Of a DNA stretch of 64,000 nucleotides, positions 58,153 to 64,000 are shown one piece after another (position 1 is the first letter of the stretch; every line of letters starts with the position of its first letter). The position numbers and the translations under genes are program-made. The stretch spans positions 359,001-423,000 of the forward strand of contig CAMRHE010000504.1 in NCBI GenBank assembly GCA_947044405.1, read 5' to 3'. The notes under the pieces were generated by a model, which saw only the letters and a program-made list of their open reading frames with translations, was not told where the DNA came from and ran no database searches. The stretch comes from Leptodactylus fallax (lineage: Eukaryota > Chordata > Amphibia > Anura > Leptodactylidae).

Positions 58153-58190
58153 CTTTATTCATCCCTAAAGAATTATTTTGGTAAATATAG
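58153..58190 (-). repeat. Possible retroposon 3' tail adjoining the GATA array
   Basis: On the minus strand TTCTTTAGGGATGAATAAAG leads straight into (TATC)n. A GGGAT-n-AATAAAG end followed by a tetranucleotide tail is, as I recall, a common design for LINE/SINE 3' ends in fish and amphibians. The body of such an element is not recognised further right. Confidence 0.4.
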
Positions 58191-58559
58191 GCCATCAATG
58201 TCTTAGTGTTAGTAAATCCCTTTAATTTTGTAGATTGTGATTTGTTAACTATTGATAGTTTTGTATTATTACATATGGGAGAAAGTTCTTCATGTCTAAT
58301 CATAAGACGGAGCTGATCTGTATAAAATATTGGACCAGTAGGGGGCCCCGTGGAGATATGAAGTCAGAGTTCAGAATGAAGCTCTGGGTGTGACTAGAGT
58401 ACTACCCAATGACTCTTTAGATAGACCAGTAAACACAGATGGTGACTGGTATAGAGGGGCTTGCGTAAATCCTGGCGCCCCACATTATCAGCCACTTCCA
58501 TAGTAGCTCCTATGGGATTAGTCACTTGTATCTGAGTTCCTCCGTTTCCTATCGGTTTC
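58191..58559. other. Non-coding stretch, nothing recognised
   Basis: No supported feature. Confidence 0.45.
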
Positions 58560-59160
58560 TACAGACATCTTTTTTCACCATTGCGGCCACTTCTAAGATT
58601 GATTGAGTCTATCTCTGCGCCTCCGAGTCTCAAGGCCTTTCTTATTGCACTTAGAGCGCCCCCAGTGATTAGACGTTGGCGCGGCCCCTGTGGCACTGCC
58701 TATAAGATCGCTCTTTTTTCTACGTCTCCTCTAATTTGTTTAGCCGCCATCACTAGTGATCGCTTCATAAGGTTGCGATTCGCACAGTTTTCTTTGACAT
58801 TCTAGAACTTTTAGCTTTTAAAGATTTTAACATATCAAACCGGGGAGAAAAAAAAAACAACAACACAGGGGAAAAACATCAAATCTCCGATTAATATTTC
58901 TCTTTCGTATTCATGTAAAATGCAAGCAACGCAGATTATAACAAGTGTTTCCTTTGAGATATGGTCGTTGGGTTTTATTAACATCCAGCGCTGTGAAGAC
59001 GGACGTATTATGGAGGCCGGCGATCTCCGGGTGGTAACCGCGGTCATAATGATCACCCTTTGAAAGTGCAACATAAGGCTTGTGGTGACAATGGCGGACG
59101 GATAATCCGCAGGGTGCGGGGATGAGATTAATACAAGCAACACAAGTGGAAAAGGAACCT
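58560..59160. other. Candidate conserved non-coding block
   Basis: A 600-bp unique, CpG-retaining stretch (GACGTTGGCGCGGCCCC, GTAACCGCGGTCATAATG, CCGATTAATATTTC, GGGTTTTATTAACATCC). The 102- and 91-aa minus frames overlap in different phases with no domain. Regulatory role inferred. Confidence 0.35.
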
Positions 59161-59346
59161 CTCCTCAAATAGAAGTCATGATACAATGTAACAATGCCGC
59201 TCTTAAAGGGGAGGTCTACTTTTAGCCAAGACCATGTTTTAGATCTGTCCTTGTAAATAATGGAGACAATTGTTGAGACAAACTTAACAAAAACACAATG
59301 TGGCTTTAAAATTTTGCACTTAAAGGGGTGTCTATTAGGCTTGAAA
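59161..59346. repeat. TTAAAGGGG-type repeat fragments
   Basis: CTCTTAAAGGGGAGGTCTAC at 59201 and CACTTAAAGGGGTGTC at about 59318; similar starts recur at 60463 and 60854 (TACTTTTAGACAAGGTCATG). Short diverged pieces. Confidence 0.45.
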
Positions 59347-59880
59347 TGAACCAGATTTGTGATGAGTTTTCCAAAAATTTCAGGTTTGGCTGAACCTCAG
59401 ATTTTTGGAGTCACCACCCAGGAATTGTTATTATTCTCCAGGGTCACTTCAGATCCCAGATTATAATATTCAGCATCCAGGGAAGGTGTGAAAACATTAA
59501 GAAGCTTTCCTCACCTCTCCAGGACTCCATTAAGGGGCCTGGTCTTCTTTCTCTCCAGTGTCTTCAGGCCCCCGGGTGACATCGGTGGACACTGGGCACA
59601 GGTTTGGGTCTCAGCAGTCACGTCAGAGTGCTGATGTCATCTCATCTCACTGTACATCATGATATTGACTCCCCACAGTGACCCGGGAACGCTGATGTCA
59701 CCCAGGAGGGTGGACAAGGCTGGAAGACACTAGGAAAGGAGACTGAATGCCGTGGTGGAGCCCAGGAGCGGTGAGGGAAGGTGAGTATCAGTGTTCTTCA
59801 TTATTCTGAACCTCCCCTGGGCCTCCGATTCTTATATTTTGGGGTCTGAACAGGTTCAGTCCGAACCAAAACTTGCTGGT
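59347..59880 (+). repeat. hAT-like MITE family copy
   Basis: Family phrases AACCAGATTTGTGATGAG, CAGGAATTGTTATTATTC, CACTTCAGATCCCAG and GGGAAGGTGAGTATCAG. Ends with TGGTGAACCTCGTGAATGG. Confidence 0.5.
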
Positions 59881-59885
59881 GAACC

Positions 59886-60310
59886 TCGTGAATGGAGACT
59901 GGCGAATCGACTCGTACTGAGCCGGCTACAACCCGAATTTTCCAAATTGTTTTTTTAACTAAACCGAACAATTTGGAATGGCCATTGCCGGTAAGTTATT
60001 ATTAAGTTATTATATTCTGGGGTCTCTTCAGACCCCAGATTATAATAGGTGGAGGCCCAGGCGAGGTGACAAAATTAGAAAAAAAATCTATACTCACCTT
60101 CCGTTACCTCTTCTGGGCCTCCTCGCAGTCTCCGCCAATTCGTGTATTCCTCCTCTGGGTTGATGGCATCTGGTGCTCTTCTGTGACGTATTGCACCCAG
60201 GGTCAACACAGAGGTCCAATCACAGGGCACGCCTAGCGTCATGACATCACAGACGAGTGCCTGACGCGGCCAGGAGGAAGACACAGCGGGATGAATGCTG
60301 CAACAAATCT
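59886..60310 (+). repeat. hAT-like MITE family copy
   Basis: Starts AATCGACTCGTACTGAGCC, includes GGGGTCTCTTCAGACCCC (palindromic) and ACTCACCTTCCGTTACC. It abuts the copy at 59347-59880, so two family members lie side by side. Confidence 0.5.
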
Positions 60311-60980
60311 TTCAAGGTTTTCTCATCATTAATGTTCAAGTGCCCATTTGGGATCCTTGTTCTTATAATCCCCCCACCTTAAAGTCTGGGCCTGCCAAGG
60401 ATTGTCATTGTACACAGAATTGCTAATCCTGGCAGTAATGTATTGCTGCTGTATTATTCTGCTCTTAAAAGGGATGTCTACTTTTAGACAAGGTCATGTT
60501 CAAGTGGCCATTTGGACTTTCCGTTCTTATGACCTCCCTCAAAACCCGGATCGGGCAAGGTCTGTCATTGTAAAGATTGGCGAGAATTGTCGGGACTAAT
60601 GGTAACACAGTGTTAAGCTCTGTTCATACTGGTGATGTATTTGAGGCTGACATCGGCCTCGGATTCCTCTTTATTTTCCGGTTCCCTATGGCAGAATGAA
60701 GAAGCGGAGCATCGCAGATCCAATGGCGGCAATTGGTGGCGATTGTCGAGGCGTGGACTCTGCGGCTGAACCAGCCATAGAATCTATGGGAAGAGTGAGC
60801 AGGAGGCTTATTTTGCGCATAAGATAGATGGGCCCTTAATGTACAATTCTGCTCTTAAAGGGGATGTCTTATGTCTACTTTTTACCATTAAGACTGTCAT
60901 CATGTATGGGACTGCCAATCTTTGTGGTCCATGGGCACAAAAGTGAAAAAGCTGGAGTAGATTTCAGAAGTTACTTAGTC
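60311..60980. other. Non-coding stretch with short TTAAAGGGG-type pieces
   Basis: Repeated phrase GCTCTTAAA(A/G)GGGATGTC at 60461 and 60851. No gene. Confidence 0.4.
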
Positions 60981-61190
60981 TTAAAGGGGTTGTCCAGTTC
61001 ATTTTTACTGATGACTTATCCTTGAGATAGGTCATCAATAAGAGGTCAGCGGGGGTGTGACACCCGGGACCCTTGCTGATGAGTTGTGTGAAGAGGACAC
61101 AGCAGTCATGTGCTTGCCGTGACCTCTTCACTGTGACCATGTGACGCCCGATAGACGTGAACAGGATGTCACTACATTGCCAGAGCTGAT
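60981..61190 (+). repeat. TTAAAGGGG-type dispersed repeat copy
   Basis: Starts TTAAAGGGGTTGTCCAG, then GATGACTTATCCTTGAGATA, GTGACACCCGGGACCC and GACCTCTTCACTGTGACC. Best-preserved start of the family in this window. Confidence 0.7.
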
Positions 61191-61539
61191 ACTAGACGTG
61201 CCTCTTGCAGGGGGGGCCCAATATTGGCGACCTTTGATAATACACCTCCCTATTGCATAGCCATCCTTTACATCCCCATCCTCGGCTCTCTTCCTCACTG
61301 TATATCTGCCTGGATTTGATGATCGGGTGTAATGACTGGGGCCCGGAGCTGTGGACCTGTCATCGCCCTGCTTTATAAATCCTGTATATCAGGGTCATTG
61401 TGTTCTCGCCGCTGAGCGCTGAGTTCTGTCTCTCTGAGACTCCGCGCTGAACATGCTGTGTAAGATATAATCACTAAGCCTGCGGTCACAGCAGCAGGTA
61501 AGGAAAGGAAAAAAAGTCGACATTCAGCTTCTTTGACTA
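61191..61539. other. Non-coding stretch, nothing recognised
   Basis: No supported feature. Confidence 0.4.
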
Positions 61540-62210
61540 TCCGGGAATTTTTTTTTCCTTCCTCCTATAAATTCTAGGTTTGACAATGTAGCCTTGCACC
61601 GCCTCTGTCAGCGGGAGCCGTCCTATTGTCATGGCTCCCTACGGAAAAATCTGCGAAGTTCAGTCCACCACATAAACAAGCGCCAGACGGCTACAATCCC
61701 GCGTTCTTTACATAAACACTCCAATAAGAGGCATCCGGGGAGCACAAACAGACTTAAGGCGATGCCAAAGAAACGCCGTTTATTTGATCTTTCAGGAAAT
61801 AATGCTTGCCGGAGAATACGCTATTTAACCGGTCGCGGAGTAGCGATAAAACATTCGGTACAAAACGGCGGAATACAAAGGGAGACGTTTAATTTGAACT
61901 TTGTCAATCCCTGTGAATATGATATTGTTTGCTGTGTTTTTTAGATATTCTGGGTGTATTATTCCGGAGCGCACGGCATATTGCAAGTCTGCAAGTTTGA
62001 GCGAGCGCGGTTGGAAGCGCCTGATAGGACGGAATAATCTTCCATCCCCTTATCCCACAAAAGCACTTCTTTAATTCAGCGATAAAGAGGAATGTATTTA
62101 CAGTGGCGCGGTGCAAATATGGGCTGGAGCGGGGGAGGGCAGGCTCCGGCTGCGGAGCATAATCCAATCTCTTTTCATAGGAAGTGATTGGAAACATTAT
62201 GATAAAGAAT
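61540..62210. other. Candidate conserved, CpG-dense non-coding block
   Basis: About 670 bp with many CpGs (ACCGGTCGCGGAGTAGCG, GAGCGAGCGCGGTTGG) mixed with A/T cores (GACGTTTAATTTGAAC, TTCTTTAATTCAGCG, GCATAATCCAATC). The 116-aa frame at 61594-61944 and the 97-aa minus frame have no known domain. The CpG density stands out from its surroundings and suggests an unmethylated regulatory element. Inference only. Confidence 0.4.
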
Positions 62211-62745
62211 GGCGCTTTCTTTACAGACTTCCTCCTACATTGCGGTTATCGTGATATTATGTATACAGGCTGCACTCTGTATAGGAGGTGAGGAGGAAGG
62301 CTTTCTTCATGACGTGGACGGAAACTTTGTCGTTTCTGATCTGGGGGGGGGGGGATTAGGGCGTCGGACGACGAGTCTTTGCAACAATGTGTCAAAGTAT
62401 TTTCCAGGCATCAATGAGAATGCAAGAACGTGAGCGAAATGATTCATAACAAACCGGATTTGTTACAATTTTTTTTTTCATTTTGGGTTCAGACAAACAT
62501 GAGATATTGGGGGTTCTCCGTGCACAGTCCTTTATTATACTCTGGGGTCTCTTTATCTTTTCCCCGTCCCTTAATTCCTTTCTATCTTTCTCCGTCTTTC
62601 CTTCCCCCCGTCTCTCTTTTGCTCTCACATTCCTTGTCTATGGCTCGTCCCTTCCTCTCTCCTCCATGTTTCTGATGCTGTCTTCATCGTTTCATTTTCT
62701 GTTCTTTCCCTCTCTCCATTCTCCATAGGAAAAAGGTGTATATGA
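62211..62745. other. Non-coding stretch, T/C-rich in its right half
   Basis: 62460-62545 resembles a hAT-like MITE fragment (GTTCAGACAAACATGAG, TTATTATACTCTGGGG). The rest is pyrimidine-rich. Confidence 0.4.
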
Positions 62746-62985
62746 GGGTAGTTACCTCTAGGTGGCACTAGGGAGACACTAGATTTCTTCCTTCTGAAGG
62801 AGGGCTTATCTGCATCCTGCTGCATACTGATGAAGGACTATAATATCAATCTCAAGATGGCTGTCTCCAGTTTGTCTGATGTCAAGACTCTTCTAGTGCT
62901 CAGACATTGACTTATGGAGGTAGCTACCTATAGGTGGCACTAGAGTGACAGTTTTCTTCCTTCAGGAGGAGAGCTTATTTACACA
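62746..62985 (+). repeat. Direct repeat pair, about 60 bp, 180 bp apart
   Basis: GTAGTTACCTCTAGGTGGCA ... TTTCTTCCTTCTGAAGGAGG at 62747 recurs as GTAGCTACCTATAGGTGGCA ... TTTCTTCCTTCAGGAGGAG at 62920. Possibly two fragments of one dispersed repeat. Confidence 0.75.
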
Positions 62986-63093
62986 TATAGAACATTGCTT
63001 GTAAGACTTCTTAAATTAGTGGGTCTTTCTTAATGAAAATCAATATCCCCTCCCCCACTGCCTATCCAATAGTAACTGTGGAGTTTCCCTTAA

Positions 63094-63572
63094 AGTGTAT
63101 CTCCAATTATAAAACCACTTTCCATAAATGAATAGTGCAGGGAATAGAAGAAACTTTGTGCTATATCACATTAAATTAATCAGTTTCCTTCTCCACTTAT
63201 CAGGCTGTTACTTTTTACATACAAATCTATGGAGAGGGGAGGGAGAAGGAGGCTGCTGGAAAGACACAAGCTGCTACACTGTGTGCGAGAGAACTCTTCT
63301 AACACTTTTATGTATCAAGATAACATTCTACCACTACAAAGAATGGGGCTATAAATCCATTAACAGCCTCTTCCTCCCTCTCCCCTCTCCATAGACTTCT
63401 GTGTGTAAGCTGAGTACAGAGATGGACGTTATACAAGTAAAGATAAAGAGGAGGAGCGCAGCCTGGTAAATGGAGAAGGAAACAGATTTCTTTAATAAGA
63501 TATATTACAAAGTTTCTTATATTCCCTTGTACTATTCATTTATAGAAAGTGGTTTTATAGTTGGAGGTCACT
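63094..63572. mobile_element. Complete fold-back MITE with TTAA target duplication
   Basis: Flanked by TTAA at 63090-63093 and 63573-63576. Long inverted arms (about 63094-63250 and 63373-63572) start AGTGTATCTCCAATTATAAA on the left and AGTGACCTCCAACTATAAA on the right strand. They share AACCACTTTCYATAAATGAA, GAAACTTTGT, CTATGGAGAGGGGA. No coding capacity. TTAA with TTAAAG-like ends recalls the T2 / piggyBac- or Kolobok-type MITEs described in Xenopus; the superfamily is inferred. Confidence 0.85.
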
Positions 63573-63576
63573 TTAA

Positions 63577-64000
63577 ATACCAAACTGCCCCCTACCCTGA
63601 CTGTCATAACTTGGAGTTCTTGGTTCCAATGCAAAATCTGTAACAGCCCCCCCTAACAGGAGCTATTTATAATATTAGTAGAGGGGTCTTTGGACACCCT
63701 TAGGCTGCAGGGCCTAGGTATAACTGCCCCCTGCCCTCTCTCTATGTACTCTCTTGCCCCCGGGTCCTCCTTCTCTTACCTCTCTCTTTCCATCTTTCAT
63801 TCCTTCCTCTTATCTCATGCTCTTTACTAGCTATACTAACTGTGCAGGTCTGTACACGGTCCTATATGAGGACACCCCCGTCCTGTGTTTGCAGCCTGCC
63901 TGGCGTCCCCATCCTCTTGCTGCAGCCCTTCTGTTCTTTGACTGGGTATAAAATGAGTATGGATTGTCTGCGTCCTCCGGCTCTGACAAATCATCAAGAT
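63577..64000. other. Non-coding end of window with dispersed repeat piece
   Basis: 63605-63735 matches the GGGCCCC/ATGCAAAAT repeat near 39240. The remainder is pyrimidine-rich; the 65-aa frame at 63754-63951 has no domain. Confidence 0.4.

Noticed and set aside
57218..58303. A 361-codon minus-strand frame
   Set aside because: Translation of the second GATA array plus a short unique tail.
61594..61944. 116-aa frame with basic residues (KAMPKKRR)
   Set aside because: No known domain and no supporting exon structure; the CpG-rich block better fits regulatory DNA.

Overview
This 64 kb window looks like intergenic vertebrate DNA, most likely from a frog (probably a neobatrachian anuran). The reasons are: no host gene can be supported on either strand; base composition is moderate; minisatellites are very long; there are two near-intact Tc1/mariner transposons; and there are several dispersed inverted-repeat families of kinds common in amphibians, namely TTAA-flanked elements beginning TTAAAG and hAT-like elements beginning TAGAGATGAG. 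The taxon is inferred from the repeat content and is not proven.

Layout. 1-3.8 kb: non-coding DNA with dispersed repeats. 3.8-5.0 kb: a 28/30-bp minisatellite. 6.85-13.65 kb: a 6.8 kb array of a 35-bp unit with nested higher-order repeats. 13.65-15.28 kb: a Tc1-like transposon with 265-bp terminal inverted repeats (TIRs) and an open 350-aa transposase whose catalytic Glu position reads Gln. 17.1-19.5 kb: a degenerate tandem repeat with internal TA expansions. 21.0-23.5 kb: a tandem segmental duplication. 25.68-27.33 kb: a second Tc1-like transposon with inverted/direct-repeat (IR/DR) ends and an intact DD34E transposase. 27.4-31.4 kb: nested and fold-back MITEs. 31.4-32.3 kb: a 31-bp minisatellite. 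32.3-42 kb: mostly unique DNA with dispersed repeats. 42-58 kb: a dense cluster of tandem arrays (22-bp, GATA, ACAT, G/T-rich, TAG, CTCCTG-type, 24-bp, 40-bp, GATA) with a truncated Penelope-like element. 58-64 kb: unique DNA, dispersed repeats and a complete TTAA-type fold-back MITE.

The only protein-coding sequences I can support are the two transposases, plus a short C-terminal remnant of a Penelope-like reverse transcriptase/GIY-YIG protein. All the other long open frames lie in tandem arrays whose unit simply lacks stop codons. About ten unique blocks, with preserved CpGs and homeodomain- or POU-like motifs, read like conserved non-coding elements of a gene desert. That is a judgement by eye and needs a cross-species alignment.

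The parts that plausibly work together are within each transposon: transposase, TIRs and internal direct repeats. The second transposon looks potentially autonomous. The first probably is not, but its ends still look usable in trans.
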